This document shows positions 1 through 11,255 of a stretch of 64,000 nt of DNA, in pieces. The stretch spans positions 27,478,184-27,542,183 of the forward strand of contig CAIIXF020000012.1 of NCBI GenBank assembly GCA_903813345.2, in the 5' to 3' direction. The notes under the pieces were generated by a model. The model saw only the letters and a program-made list of their open reading frames with translations. It searched no databases and had not been told where the DNA came from. The position numbers and the translations under genes are program-made. Position 1 is the stretch's first letter; each line of letters starts with the position of its first letter. Origin of the DNA: Owenia fusiformis. Its lineage: Eukaryota; Annelida; Polychaeta; Sabellida; Oweniidae.

Positions 1-118
1 TCCCCCTGGAATTTTGTAAAGTAAAACAAAAGCTAGGTACGTGCCCGATATCTCATATACAAATTCCAGTATGGTTTATAATCTTCAATTGCATAAAAAT
101 GTGAAATCTTCCTTTTAG

Positions 119-303
119 GTGTGGTCTTGTACTTTGATATCACAACTGCAAAAGCCTCAAGGGACAGCCTGAGGCAAGTAAGGGACGACTTAAAGAGCAT
201 CATAGCTGACACTGCTGAGACCCAAAAGACCATAAGAGATAACATAGCTACTGAAATCACAGCTGCCGCGGAGATGGAAGTCAGCTATGGGCAAATTAAA
301 GAA
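119..303 (+). CDS. Gene A exon, coiled-coil-like segment
   Basis: The acceptor is a pyrimidine-rich tract ending TTTTAG before position 119; the donor is GAA|GTAAGA at 304. The frame starts with two bases of a split codon, then 61 codons. The peptide starts VVLYFDITTAKASRDSL and runs into a charged stretch rich in Lys, Asp, Glu and Thr with hydrophobic residues at helix-like spacing, which fits a coiled coil. No catalytic motif is visible. The open frame runs past the donor to about 411 only as intron read-through. Confidence 0.65.
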
Positions 304-435
304 GTAAGAGAATGTTTAATGAAATCTTTTCCGATGCAAATATCTAAAAGTAATGAGCCAAAAATAACCGTTTCAAAGCTGGCCTATCATTCATCTGATT
401 CTACTCCTTAACTTCGATGTTTACAACTCATTTAG

Positions 436-612
436 GGCTTTGTGAACAGCAGTGACTTCATGAACCAAGTGAGGGAATACTCGGATGATTATTACGATCA
501 GAGCATAGCCAGTATACCGGTCTACACTGAGAACAATGTGGATAAGAATAACCTCGTCTCATGCCAAAATCAGTATATCGACTGGCTCATTTCACAGGAA
601 GGAAACCTACAG
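436..612 (+). CDS. Gene A exon, acidic segment
   Basis: The acceptor ends CATTTAG before 436 and the donor is CTACAG|GTATCC at 613. Exactly 59 codons, phase 0 on both sides. The peptide begins GFVNSSDFMNQVREYSDDYY, continues with an acidic Asn-rich middle that has a single Cys, and ends WLISQEGNLQ. The next exon also starts Gly-Phe after a phase-0 intron, but the similarity stops there. Confidence 0.65.
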
Positions 613-934
613 GTATCCATTCTAGAATAATTCTTGGTAGCACTATAAACTAAAATTGTCCTTTCCAACAAAATTATACCTTTTGGTGAACAAAGGGAAC
701 TAGAATATAGTATGTATTGGCTAGGCTTATGGTTTCACACTTTGCAACCAGCACTGTCTGTAAACAAAATGGTAAGGACACGTCACAAAAAGGTCGCGCT
801 TGCGTGTTTTGAGGATGTCGCATGAATTTATCTTTAATTCTCTGGGACCTAGAAAAAATAGCAAATCCCACCGAACCAAACATATTTTGCTTTTTAGTGG
901 CCATCTTCAAAATCCCTTCTTGAGCAGAGCTTGT

Positions 935-1645
935 TTGTCCTTAGGCATCAACATATAAAGTGTAAAACGTATCCATCGATAAGCATTTGAGTCATCAAAG
1001 ATTGCATTCCTTTTTACGAAAAATGGCAGCCATTTTGAAATTCAGCCGCCATTTTGAAAAACTGTGTCCCAAAATTAAATTTAAAAAATCCTTTCACTGC
1101 TATTTTAGTTATCAGAGATTAAATTTTCTACTAAAAATGGCTGCCATTTTGATATTTAGCAGCCATTTTGAAAATCTCTTCTTTAAGGTAGCTTCTTTGA
1201 AATTCAGACGCCATTTTGAAAGTTCTTTCTTGAACCATTCTACTTTTTCAAATAAAATTTGAACCAAATCCATTCACTGATATTTGAGTTATCAAAGATT
1301 ACGTTTTTACGATAAATGGCCACCATTTTTATATTTAGCAGCCATTTTGAAAATCTCTTCTTCGGGGTAGCGCCTTTGTCCTTGGGCATCAGCATATAAA
1401 ATGTAAACCAAAATCCATTCACACTAGCATATAAAATTTGAACCGAATCCGTAGACTAGCATTCGAGTAATCAAAAGATTACATTTCGTATGAAAAATGG
1501 CAGCTTTTTTTTAATTAAGCTGCCATATTGAAAATTTCTTCTCCAGCATAGGTTCTATCGCCATACGGCATAAGCCTATATAATTTGAATCAAATCCATC
1601 AAGCATTATTTGAGTAATTACAGACGAATGGACGGACGAACGGCT
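935..1645. repeat. Degenerate GCCATTTTGAAA repeat array in gene A intron
   Basis: Diverged units repeat the word GCCATTTTGAAA (or close variants) about eight times, together with a linker resembling GGCATCAACATATAAA (near 944, 1385 and 1567) and ATTTGAGT-ATCAAAGATTA. The array ends in a short GGACGGACGAACGG stretch near 1623. The same combination of ATGGC-GCCATTTTGAAA blocks and GGACGGACGG tails occurs at 17.1-17.5 kb and 23-26 kb, so this is probably an old member of a related family. Short open frames across it look meaningless. Confidence 0.7.
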
Positions 1646-1966
1646 TCCCTACATCATCCTCGAAGTTTGTTCGGTTAGATAATAAGATAATATTCTAACT
1701 TCAAGTTTTTGAGAATAAGCAGTACGTTTATCCTTCCTATACCTGTAAGAGTGAAATCTGCAGGGATTCACTTAAAACGCAAAATTCAGTATGAAAAGAT
1801 CTGTAAATAAAACTGGACATTTGACCGACATTCAATGTTACCACACATGTCATTAACCAGTGTAGTCTCTCTTGTCTCATTTGGAACAATAATGGTGGAT
1901 TGGCTCATTGAATGTATTGTTGTGTATGGAGGCATCAAATGTATCTTAGTGTATGTATACTTTCAG

Positions 1967-2203
1967 GGCTTCTTCAATCGAATGAAAGCAGTGGAATCTG
2001 TCGTGAACATGGTGAAATTACCAACTCCGCCCATGTTTGCGTTCCAGCTTTTGATGATGGCAAAAGCACATGACCCCACAATTGAATTAGATGTTTTATT
2101 GGATGTAATAGCGGACACCAAACAAGACCTAAATAGTTGGCCAGATATGGATATGACCACTTATCAGATGTTACAACACGATCTAACGCAGTATAGGAAC
2201 TAG
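1967..2203 (+). CDS. Gene A terminal exon
   Basis: The acceptor is TACTTTCAG before 1967. The exon is 78 codons plus TAG in phase 0. It starts GFFNRMKAVESVVNMVKLPT and continues with a Met-rich, mainly helical segment (MFAFQLLMMAKAHDPTIELD) ending in a polar tail. The short 3' untranslated region and AATAAA signals downstream support this as the last exon. An open frame exists upstream of the acceptor, but it is low-complexity intron sequence. Confidence 0.7.
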   Translation, partial: GFFNRMKAVESVVNMVKLPTPPMFAFQLLMMAKAHDPTIELDVLLDVIADTKQDLNSWPDMDMTTYQMLQHDLTQYRN

Positions 2204-2290
2204 ACATTGAACAGTATCTAGATAAAAATCATTGACAGACAATAGGAAAACAAAACGTCTTTAATGTAAACCAACACAAAATTTCCATCA

Positions 2291-2321
2291 AATAAAACAA
2301 TACACGAGTCTTTAAAATAAA
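2291..2321 (+). terminator. Poly(A) signals of gene A
   Basis: Two AATAAA hexamers, at 2291 and about 2316, lie roughly 90-115 bases after the gene A stop codon, the usual distance for a short 3' untranslated region. The exact cleavage site cannot be read from the sequence. Confidence 0.55.
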
Positions 2322-2339
2322 ACAGATAGTTTTTACAAT

Positions 2340-2923
2340 ATCATGTGCGCACTAAGTTTTTATCATGATATATTAGAAAATGTGTCCAGATATAGCCTAT
2401 ATTACAGAATGATCTTGAGACATCTGGTGTTTTTGAACCTCCTGACATGTTAGTTGTGCATTTCATTTCTATCAAATCGATCCTGTCAAAAACGGACACA
2501 GGAATAATATGTAGCACTGTTGCGGCCATCCTCTTAAGCAGGTGTCAAGAATCAGTATCTCATTCTTTCAACAAAAAGAAGTAATCTGTATTTTGGAGCC
2601 CTGCGTGCAGAGGATGTATTGCGGCTAAAAACCGAATGTGCAAACTTCTTTATAGATACTCGAACGGGGAGCGAGGAGGAAAGTCTTTAATAAATGGTGT
2701 ATAATCATTTATATATGAATCATTTACAGCATAAGTGATGCCGATATCTCCCATTGAATTTGAATAATAGTAAAAATTATGTATCCCAGGGGGCAAATGT
2801 GACCCATTTTCTCATTATTTAGAGCCTCATTCACCTTTTCATCCAGTCACTTCAAGACTTGGAAAAAGCCATGTGAATTGCCCAGTTACAGGGTTAGTTG
2901 TCCTGAAAGATTCAAACCCGTTC
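2340..2923. other. Intergenic, nothing identified
   Basis: AT-rich sequence between the end of gene A and the inverted-repeat element. No splice-bounded open frame, RNA gene or repeat could be recognised. Confidence 0.4.
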
Positions 2924-2925
2924 TA

Positions 2926-4149
2926 CAATGCGTATCAAAAAAACGCAACAGATTGTTATCTCGGAAAAGCACAAAACCAATGATAACAGCATTAATTTTA
3001 TTTAATGCACCATAAAGCCATGTGTCTCCTCTTTACAATGATATATTATTCATTGATATTTGGTCATGGTGGGGCGAGTAATCATTACGTTTGCAAAGTG
3101 GGCTAAAATTAGCTTTTGGCCAAGTTGTAAACATCGCAAAAGTCCGTGTACGTAGCCTGGTGCAATATTGGAAAAAAACATAAAACCAATGCTGACTGCA
3201 TCCTTTTCATTCAATGTACCAAAAAGCCAAATTACTTCTCTTTGCAATGGAATATCATTCATTCACAGGGAGTCATGACTGGCCGAATAATCATTAAATT
3301 TTGCAAAGTGGGACAAAATTCAGCTCGGATACAAGTTTTAAAAATTGCAAAAGCCAGTACAAAGGGCATAGGGGCTATTTGAAGAAGATGTGACAGGTGT
3401 GGCATAGACAGTAAAGTGTCCATACTCATACTCTTGCAAGAATACATCCTATACCTCTCCAAATTGCCACCACTTCCCTGCGCATAAAGATGCGCTCATC
3501 TGCCCACGTCATGCATGGTTCAGCCCAGAGTCATCTGTGGGTTAAAGCAGAGAAAAGCAGCCCGTGGGCAATTCTTTCTCGAGGTTTTGCAATATCTTGT
3601 GGAGGAATTGTGGGCACAGATGCTCCTAAGATAGCTCCAAAAGAAAGTCACAACAATTCAAGTCGGGGGAACTTCCATTGGCACTTAGCCCTTGCACTGA
3701 TTTTTGCAATATCTAAAACTTGGTCCAGAGCCACTGTGCAAATGGAAGGATTTCTCACCCAACCATCTGTGGGTTAAAGCAGAGAAAAGCAGCCCGTGGG
3801 CAATTCTTTCTCGAGGTTTTGCAATATCTAGTGGAGGAATTGTGAGCACAGATGCTCCTGAGATAGCTCCAAAAGAAAGTCACAACAATTCAATTCAGAG
3901 GAACTTCCATTGGCACTTAGCCCTTGCACTGATTTTTGCAATATCTAAAACTTGGCCAAGAGCCGATTTTAACCCACTGTGTAAACGGAAGGATTTCTCG
4001 CCCAACCATTATCACATGTGAATGATAGACATATCATCGGAAAGAGGAGAGAAGTGGCTTTATGATACATTAAATAAAATTGATGTAGTCATCACTAGTT
4101 TTGTGATTTTACAAGATAACTACTTGTTGCGTTTTTTTGATACGCCCTG
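2926..4149 (+). mobile_element. TA-flanked inverted-repeat element, copy 1
   Basis: The ends are inverted copies of GCGTATCAAAAAAACGCAAC, each abutted by TA, which fits a TA target duplication (2924-2925 and 4150-4151). The interior has no long open frame. A second copy lies in opposite orientation at 29125-30110 and shares most of the interior, including the CATAAAGCCA and GCAAAGTGGG words. Ends, TA duplication and lack of coding capacity make a non-autonomous Tc1/mariner-type element the best reading. Copy 1 is about 240 bases longer because of an internal tandem duplication. Confidence 0.75.
3541..4004 (+). repeat. Internal tandem duplication (about 232 bp) in copy 1
   Basis: The segment starting GTTAAAGCAGAGAAAAGC at 3541 recurs at 3773 with only scattered differences. 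The 29.1 kb copy has the segment once, so the doubling happened within this copy, or was lost in the other. Confidence 0.7.
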
Positions 4150-4151
4150 TA

Positions 4152-6640
4152 TTTCACTCTACTATACCTTGCATTTGGTGTTCATAAGCAACCCATTTGA
4201 ATTATAAGTAAAGATCATGGTATTTGTTTTGATGTGTCTGTTCCTTATGAATAGTTTATCGGATGACATTAGATATTAATGAGGTACTTTCAAAAAGATA
4301 CTAAACAATCCCATTGGACAAACAGAGTATCTTATGCATTTCTAGGGGTTATGTATAGCAGAGTGAATTTGTAGGCGTTGAGAAAACATTGTTGATTTTT
4401 CGAAAGGTTTGACCTTTCTGAGAGGGGTTATTTTGTGTAGGACTATGGCTGACCCCTATGGCTTCTAGGTCCATCCATCTTTTATGGTATAAACTACTCC
4501 AAAAAGGTTGAGGACCAGTGGATTTCCTCAAAGGTTTAAATGTTAATGGAACACAATAAAATTAGAAATAATCAACGAAATACAACCGGATTAAGTTGAA
4601 AGTAAATAAATCTGATTCTGATTCTATTCTCTGTGAAGTCTGCAACATTAAATGTTAGATCTCCATTACAATGGGTCAACATTTGATGTCAAAATTTATT
4701 AAGAATTATTTTTTATTTTTGATTGATCAGTATCAACCATACATGGCTCTGAAGATGATATATTGTAGAGGGAGTGAATTAATATACATCTAGTATAAGT
4801 TTAAGGGACACTGTTTGTAAAGTAGTTCTCACGCTAATGAACACTATAATATTTTAAACAAAGAACAATTGGGCCAATATACTTTTGGTTCATCAGCCGC
4901 GCCTACCTCTGGAGATGATATGTTGAAGAGACGCTGAATCAATGACAAATTAGCCATTAAAGGGGTATCATTAACTAGTGGGAAAATGTTGAGCAGCATA
5001 TCAAATGCAATAAAATCAAGTATAGACATCCCCGAAGGAATAGAGTATTGAATGAACACTCATTACTTTTTTCAAATAAATACATAGCAACAGCGGTTAC
5101 CATGGCATTTTTCCCATGTTATTTTTTTTAATTGACGGTTACTTTTCAAATTTTGTTTACACATTGTCCTGATGTAGTTGATATGACATCATAACCAATT
5201 CTGATGTCATATCTTGCATATTATGTCACACATGACTGTCATCGGAGAAACTGCCATTTTGCAGTACCTTGGGGTGGAGCAGAATTGTCTGACCGTAGAC
5301 TGTATACTGTACACTGTAGGTATTCTCGAATCGTCCTGTATAATAAGCTTACTGTCTCGCTCCCTGTACTATTGAACAATTTACATTCGTTGTATCAGGT
5401 GTTCATCAATTTTTAAAATGTTGTACCCTGTATTATAGACATACCAAATATTTGAAAATCTAAAATAAATCTAAATGGTAAAATGTTCCTTTGAACGGAC
5501 ATATAGTTTTGAACATGTAATTCACCAATCTCTCATTGGAATTGGGTGAATAACAATATTGACTAATTTCTTACTCGGCCCGTTCTAGGTTGCAATCGAT
5601 TTACTCAAAAGCGCCCTGGTCAATAGTCAAAAAGTTCGCGCATGTAAAATATATTGTGCTTTCTCTTCTGCAAAATACATGTTCATGATACAGTCGTCAT
5701 TTTGAGATCCATAGTTAAAGAAACGTCCAGTAAGGAATGCTGGTTCTTCATCCAATCAATTGGAGATAGAAAGTGTATTTTAAGTTTATTTTTTAGTGTG
5801 TTTTAACAGTTTAAGACAGAGTGATAGGTTGAATTAATAGCGGTGTTAAAGCCCCAAATAAATCGGGCTACGTATACCGCCGTGTTTACATTAGGGGATT
5901 AGAAGAGTTTATTTTCACTTAGGTATGCAAGCAATATCAATACTAGGCCTTCCTGCATGTACTCGTGTGTACAATCAGCATGCCCTTAAATATTATATAA
6001 ACCAGGCTATTCAAGTACTACATAATGTAAACTTTTTATGTGTGCACTACATGGGAATACAATTCCCTGGGAAACAAAACACAAATATTTTTTATATGTT
6101 CAAAAAGAGCCATTTGATTGATGCATACACTTAATACCTTCATATATAAACATCTACAAAGTATATCTAATAGTCCTTTTCAATTCCAATGGTGAAACTT
6201 GCATGGTTACGATTATACGGGAAATCAACACGGGACGATAGTTGTACACCTTCCTGGCTTACCTCTGAAGCCTGTACCTTGTAATCTCTTTATATACTGA
6301 TATAGGTTAGCGAGAGCGCTGCGCCTACGCAGTTTTACATTTTGGCGCACACTTTAACACTGGCATGTAGCGGCCCTGATATCGATAAATTCTACACGCA
6401 ATATAACCCGATTCTACATGCTTGGTTAAAACTTTACACGAAAAAGCTACGATATCCGGGCATTTACTCTTACGCTGAACTGAAAATAGCATCGTCTAAA
6501 CGTGTATGTGTTGGCTTCCGGGTAAGTTTATCAACATTTATACTCAATTGAAAGAGCAGTCGTGCTTGTATCGTGTACCAGTTTGATTTATTTATATGTG
6601 TGTGTATTTATAACATGATAGCCTCAGGGCTGTCAACTTG
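4152..6640. other. Intergenic or intronic, no supported gene
   Basis: About 2.5 kb of AT-rich sequence. Two imperfectly similar patches (about 4752 and 4912, around GATGATAT-TTGAA-GAG) hint at a local duplication. A GC-richer patch near 6305-6520 has an open frame ending in a GTAAGT-like donor, but nothing else supports an exon. No RNA gene is recognised. Confidence 0.35.
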
Positions 6641-6676
6641 GGACCACCTAATATGAGTGACTTCAAAATGTTGGAC

Positions 6677-6790
6677 ACCTAAGTCAAAATCTGAACACTT
6701 TTGTCCAAATTTTGAACACCTTTGGCCAACTTTTAAACACCTTTGGCCAAAGTTTGAGCACCTTTGCCAAACTTTGAACACCTCAAATTT
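6677..6790. repeat. Short tandem repeat, about 20-bp unit
   Basis: Five or so diverged units around CCAAATTTTGAACACCTTTG follow one another directly, then run into a GC-rich patch (CGCTCGCTACGCTCGCG) and a poly-G tract. Non-coding. Confidence 0.65.
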
Positions 6791-6823
6791 TTCGCGCTCG
6801 CTACGCTCGCGTAGTCGTCAACG

Positions 6824-6826
<3 letters not shown>

Positions 6827-6859
<33 letters not shown>
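6827..6859 (+). repeat. Poly-G tract of 33 bases
   Basis: An uninterrupted run of G from 6827 to 6859. It opens artificial poly-Gly and poly-Pro frames on both strands. Such a run could form stacked G-quadruplexes and is likely to be length-unstable and error-prone in assembly. Downstream, the word GCGTGACA recurs several times up to about 7125. Confidence 0.9.
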
Positions 6860-6860
<1 letters not shown>

Positions 6861-7139
6861 AGGTACGAAAAATTTCCAATGAACATGCGTGACACATACG
6901 GGATTCGCGTGACAAATCCGAACAAATTGCGTTCGGTTTTTTCCGACGTTCGTATTTTTACCGTATCGTAAACATATTTCGAAAAAATTTCTACAGAAAT
7001 ATTTTTGCTTGACAATTGCCAGGTAAAATGCGTATTTTGCGTGACATTCTCTGTCACGCAAAAAAAACTGGCGTGACTTCAAATTCTTCAGCAAATGCGT
7101 GACAAATACGCAAATTGCGGGACAGTTGACAGGCCTGTA

Positions 7140-8600
7140 GCCTAGTAATACCGTGTCGTTAGAACAACTGCTAGATATCGAACTGATGACCTGAAATTAC
7201 ATTATTGGACTGATCGCGCATCTGATATTAAATGATTACTTTGCATTGAATCTGATATTAACTTGCAACCCAATACCATGACTTTACATTTGAATGATAA
7301 CACGGCCTCGTATTCTAATCCATTATACGTCCATTGCAGGCCAAAAATGTTTTAATGTGGATATTGTAATGCACACGAGAATACATTCGATTCGTATATT
7401 GATCATACATCAATTGAACATGGAGATTTTCCTGTACACGTTTCCCAAACCTGTGGAATAGACAAGATGCGAGTAGAAATCATCTTGATCAATGATTTAC
7501 GTCATCAAATATTCAAAATTCATTTTTTGAAAAAATTCGAAACCATCGAATATCACTTTTCAAACCATCGAATATCACTTTTTAAGACGTGATATTCGAT
7601 AGTTTAAAAGTGATATTCGATGGTTTGTAAATTGTTTGCTAAATACAGAATATCACATCATTTTGAGTGATATCATTTTTATCGCAGAGTTGATATCAAA
7701 TATCAACACGAGTGAGCGAAGCGAATGAGTGGACATTTTTCTTTTCATTTCTCTAAAATCAGATTATTTTCATAAAATCCATACAAAGTTGGGCCTAAGC
7801 CTCTATTTTCGTATTCTGCATGTTAAGATATTTATAATGTAAATCCTAAGAGATAAATTCAATGTCTTCAGTTGAAAATAAGTATAAGGTGAATGTGTGA
7901 ATTCTGCTTGTTGTTGCACTATTTTTATAATAAACAAGGTTCGATACGCAACACTGAATAGACTGCAGTCATAGCTTAGTTAATGGGACGTGGTCATGCT
8001 TGATTATGTTTCTTTTATATATCACCGTTTGCATTCGTTGAAATCGGCCTGCATTGATTTCAAGAGGTGGTCTGTGTACAAGGTCATATGTTTGATTTAT
8101 TGGTTTAATGATAAATGTGACCCTTGAATGCGTTATGCTTTATGTATGCGTGAAACAAATACTCCAATGGCCTAATCTCAATTTGCCTACAAACAATATA
8201 ACATTGAAATGATGGTCATCTGCATATTAACTTCCGCACCACACGTCTAACTTCGACACAATTCAGTAAAGTATCCAGTATCGCTATAATCGCTACATGC
8301 CAGTGCTTTAAGTTCCATGCATTTACGGAAAATTAGTACAGGGTGTCCCGAAATGAGCCCCCCCCCCCCCCCCCCCCCCCCCCTACAACACATTACTAAT
8401 CAATGTGTCCTCCATTGGCCATGTTACAACTGCAGTTCTTTTGACTTTAAAAGCCCTAAATAAGGATCTTGAATTTTATAAACCTCTTAAAACCTATCAA
8501 GGCACTTTAGACGAGTTTTCATTGAGTATCTACCCCCACAGTTCTCTTTTTCCAACTCAATATCCATCCGACCCGAAAAGAATTGCTGCTGTTAAGATGG
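7140..8600. other. No gene seen; palindromic ATATC-rich patch
   Basis: Between about 7545 and 7720 variants of CGAATATCACTTTT occur in both orientations, giving local hairpin potential. The motif ACACGAGTGAGCGAAGCGAA follows near 7707. The rest is AT-rich without a splice-bounded open frame. Confidence 0.4.
8358..8383 (+). repeat. Poly-C tract of 26 bases
   Basis: An uninterrupted C run directly after GGGTGTCCCGAAATGAG, which may be the truncated end of an element. It is probably length-polymorphic. Confidence 0.85.
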
Positions 8601-8616
8601 CCCCCGGAGGGCCATA

Positions 8617-9030
8617 AGTTTGCTGCCAATAAAAATGAAATGAATAAAACATTATTCAAATTTAGCATCGCATATATGGATACGTGTTCATCTTTCAAGC
8701 AAGGTGTATTCCCGAAGCTCGAATTTGACCCCCCCGCAGATATAAGGGTTAAACTATGACACTAGACTGATTAGTGTTATCCCAAATCATTCATTTCACA
8801 CACTGTACGTGTTTGTAAACAATCCTTACCTATCTCGCAGTTCTTGCCTGCATACCATGGCTTGCACGCACACACACATGTACTGGGGTCGAAGTACCCA
8901 CCATTCTTACATATCAATGGTTTTGAGAGACTGGGACAGTTTTTGAAATAGTATACTATAAGTACAAATTAAAGGATTTAAGCATCAGACTAAATGTTCT
9001 GATTGTGAAACATGTAGCAGGCATGTCAAC
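8617..9030 (-). repeat. Duplicated genomic block carrying an EGF exon, copy 2
   Basis: This block matches 21005-21445 across an EGF exon and both flanking introns: shared words include AAAATGAAATGAATAAAACA upstream and AAATTAAAGGATTTAAGC downstream. Orientation is the same. Intron identity beyond the exon shows a relatively recent genomic duplication rather than ancient exon conservation. A C-run inside the block is 7 bases here and 19 in the partner. Confidence 0.85.
8830..8955 (-). CDS. Gene B exon 12: EGF-like module
   Basis: Read on the minus strand, the acceptor ACTTATAG precedes 8955 and the donor GATAG|GTAAGG follows 8830. There are 126 bases, phase 1 on both sides. The peptide starts YYFKNCPSLSKPLICKNGG and holds six cysteines in EGF order, ending CKPWYAGKNCEI. 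It is nearly identical to exon 3 (21245-21370), differing mainly at Pro-Trp versus Thr-Gly before the last Tyr-Ala-Gly. The frame is continuous from exon 11 through a Val codon split by the intron. No terminal exon is visible at lower coordinates. Confidence 0.8.
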
Positions 9031-9034
9031 TGAG

Positions 9035-9530
9035 TAAAAAGCTGAGTAGGTAGCTGAGTAAGTAGCTGAGTAAGAATCTTTATCATATGCCAAGCAGAGT
9101 TTTAGGGAGATAAGTTGGTAAGATATATCCCGTATCCTTATTTTGAGGTTTCCATAGCCAGAACCTCCATATCTCCCGCTTCGGTGCATATCTTCCCGCT
9201 TCGGTGCACATCTTCCCGCTTCCGGTAAGTAGTGGAAATGCAATAAAATAACTTTGCATATGAATGGTTTGTTTATTTTTACACCTTGTACTATTGAAAT
9301 GGCCATATGCCCACGAAAACTCCACTTGGTATAGGATAAAGCAGCTATGTACGGTCGGTTTGGATATTGGGTTCATCCCTCGTGAGATATGCACATCTCC
9401 CTCTGGATAAACCCCATATCCAAAACCTCCCAGTACATAACCCTCATGAGTTAGTAGCTGAGTAAGTAGCTAAGTAAGTAATAACTAATTAAGTAATTGA
9501 GTAAGTAGTCAAATAAGTAGCTGATTTTAA
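9035..9530. repeat. GAGTAAGTAGCT microsatellite in two patches
   Basis: Degenerate 11-12 bp units (CTGAGTAAGTAG and variants) occur at about 9035-9076 and 9444-9530, split by about 370 bases containing a short CTTCGGTGCA-TCTTCCCG duplication. The same microsatellite closes the window at 63855-64000. The split looks like an insertion or a patchy expansion. Confidence 0.65.
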
Positions 9531-9716
9531 TATATAAATACCTTAACAATGTTTCAGGATGGTTAGACAAATGTCCAATGACTAATTTAATGGTTATAGA
9601 CATTATTCTTAAGTACTTGACGATTAAACGATATGGAATAACAGTATTACATTGTATGTCAATGAAACATTATTTTAGCAAAGTTCAATACATGTCAAAG
9701 GACATTTTTACCAGAT

Positions 9717-9893
9717 AATATGGTCCGGAATGAAGGTTAAAGAGACCATAATTTGGTATTTATAGTCAACCAAGGACTTCAAATTCTAGCGAATGGACTA
9801 AAAAACCTTAGAAAATATAGTCCATCTGCCTTGTTATTCTAGATAATATAGCCTCGGACTTTATTTTCCAGGACTTATAGTCCAGCGGACCAT
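9717..9893. repeat. Short inverted repeat with GGTCC ends
   Basis: ATATGGTCCG near 9717 is mirrored by CGGACCATAT near 9893, and the interior repeats TAGTCC and GGACT words. It could be a small MITE or a hairpin-rich relic. The match is short, so confidence is limited. Confidence 0.35.
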
Positions 9894-9899
9894 ATGAAG

Positions 9900-11100
9900 C
9901 ACGGTCCATATTTACGTTGACACCGGGTCCTGTCAATGTTTGCCATCGACCCTTTCTCAAATTAAATAACCAAAATAATGTCTCCATAATTTTATCCAAT
10001 GGGAGGTCTCTAGTCATTAGGAAAATTAAAATAGGAAATCGATAAAATTTGACCATTCATCAAATGTATCACTCTGATTGATTACCACAAATGCAGTATT
10101 CATGATGGTTACCTTCATGATCATCGCTTTTAGTAATTCAAATTTTATTTCTTCTAGTCTCATGGCAGATGTTAGTATAGATAACACCTTTTTAAAAGCA
10201 TAATTGGTGAATTGTAATGATGAACACAAATCACATTTCAATTTGCTGTTTGTTTATTGACATACATGTACATAACAAAGTGTTGGTAATATCCAAGTAG
10301 AACAAGACGCGGATAATGTAACTCAATTGACAATTGAATGTCGCAGAATGTCCTGTCTAAATGTGTTTTATCATCTCCCCGTCTTTGTGGTATGTCATTT
10401 TGATTGATCTTGTTGTCGATTTCTTATTTTGCTGCAAATATAAACATGCACGTTGTCAAAATGAAAGTTACTGCTACTATATTGTCATTATTGTTCAGAT
10501 TCATATTTAAAGAAACGTTTTTTTATGAAATCCTTTTTCTAATCTTATTGATTCGTATATGATTTTGTGGTAATACATGTACATGTAAATGGAAATCCGA
10601 TTTTTATAATTTACACATACATAGCTATTAAGATATTACAACCATAGGTGTCAAGTCGTTCTATTATTGCCCGGGGAAAGACCATTTTATTGCAAAATCA
10701 TTATTCCTCTAACCGTGGTACATCTCCCCAATCGGAAGATGTTAGTTTTGCCGTTTCTAGACAAGATATAATCTACGTAATGCAAATCTCAGAGGTCAAT
10801 AGAATGTTATCTTTTCTCTGGGCATCCTAGGAAAGTGTTCAGTGTGAAGAGCTCTACCATGGAAAGGAGGACTATAATGAATTTCGGGCGATACCAGTTG
10901 ATTGGTTTAATGAATAGAGGCCACGTTACGGGAATTTGGGAAACGTGAACGGAATGTCAAATATTAAAACCCTCAAATATCGGGGACCTCATTACAACTA
11001 TTTTTGTCGTCTTCATACTCTATCAGTATCAAAGACACGTTCTTGAAACAGTGCTAACTAATAACCTCCCTAATATCTGCCGTAACAACTGATGTTAAAA
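9900..11100. other. Gene B intron, no feature identified
   Basis: AT-rich intron sequence between EGF exon 12 and WSC-like exon 11. Open frames at 10026-10241 and 10648-10830 lack convincing splice sites on the gene strand. Confidence 0.35.
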
Positions 11101-11108
11101 TATATTAC

Positions 11109-11255
11109 CGTATCTGTACAGGGCAATTTCATTAGCACTTCCAAGCAGGTAATTCCCAGTCCAATCAGCAGTGACACATCCAGAATCTTTCTTTTGCCAA
11201 AGGCTTGAATCGGCGTCATTCTTAACCCCCCAACATTCTCCATAATACTCAATGC
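11109..11255 (-). CDS. Gene B exon 11: WSC-like domain, second half
   Basis: On the minus strand the acceptor TTCAACAG precedes 11255 and the donor TACG|GTAATA follows 11109; 147 bases, phase 1 on both sides. The correct frame starts IEYYGECWGVKNDADSSLW and ends NYLLGSANEIALYRY. With the Gly split across the previous intron it completes FGIEYYGECWG, closely resembling the central block of WSC-type carbohydrate-binding domains and related invertebrate matrix domains, and it ends in their usual LYRY-type strand. An alternative open frame over the same DNA is hydrophobic but has no start or splice context. Confidence 0.8.

Larger units (their letters stand above)
119..2203 (+). other. Gene A, 3' part (three terminal exons)
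   Basis: Three exons (119-303, 436-612, 1967-2203) join in one open frame of about 198 codons that ends in a stop followed by poly(A) signals. The first exon needs one base from an exon outside the window; the two internal introns are both phase 0. The second intron (1.35 kb) carries a repeat array. I do not recognise the family. The protein has a helical charged segment, an acidic Tyr/Asp-rich segment and a helical C-terminal segment with almost no cysteine, so a cytosolic or scaffold protein is more likely than a secreted one. That is inference only. Confidence 0.7.

Noticed and set aside
2341-2529. Minus-strand open frame just after gene A
   Set aside because: It overlaps the end of the gene A 3' region and has no splice or family support.
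4844-5059. Minus-strand frame with a Leu/Ile-rich peptide (MSILDFIAFDMLLNIFPLVN)
   Set aside because: It could be an exon, but no acceptor and only a weak GTATAT donor are present, and no neighbour fits its frame.
6342-6551. Possible plus-strand first exon in a GC-richer patch ending at a GTAAGT-like donor
   Set aside because: No partner exon, no recognisable motif, and no ATG at the proposed start.
6657-7094. Poly-Gly and poly-Pro open frames
   Set aside because: Artefacts of the 33-base G run; frames on both strands, no family similarity.
10026-10241. Minus-strand frame between gene B exons 11 and 12
   Set aside because: No pyrimidine-rich acceptor or phase-1 pattern, and no cysteines, unlike every other module of gene B.
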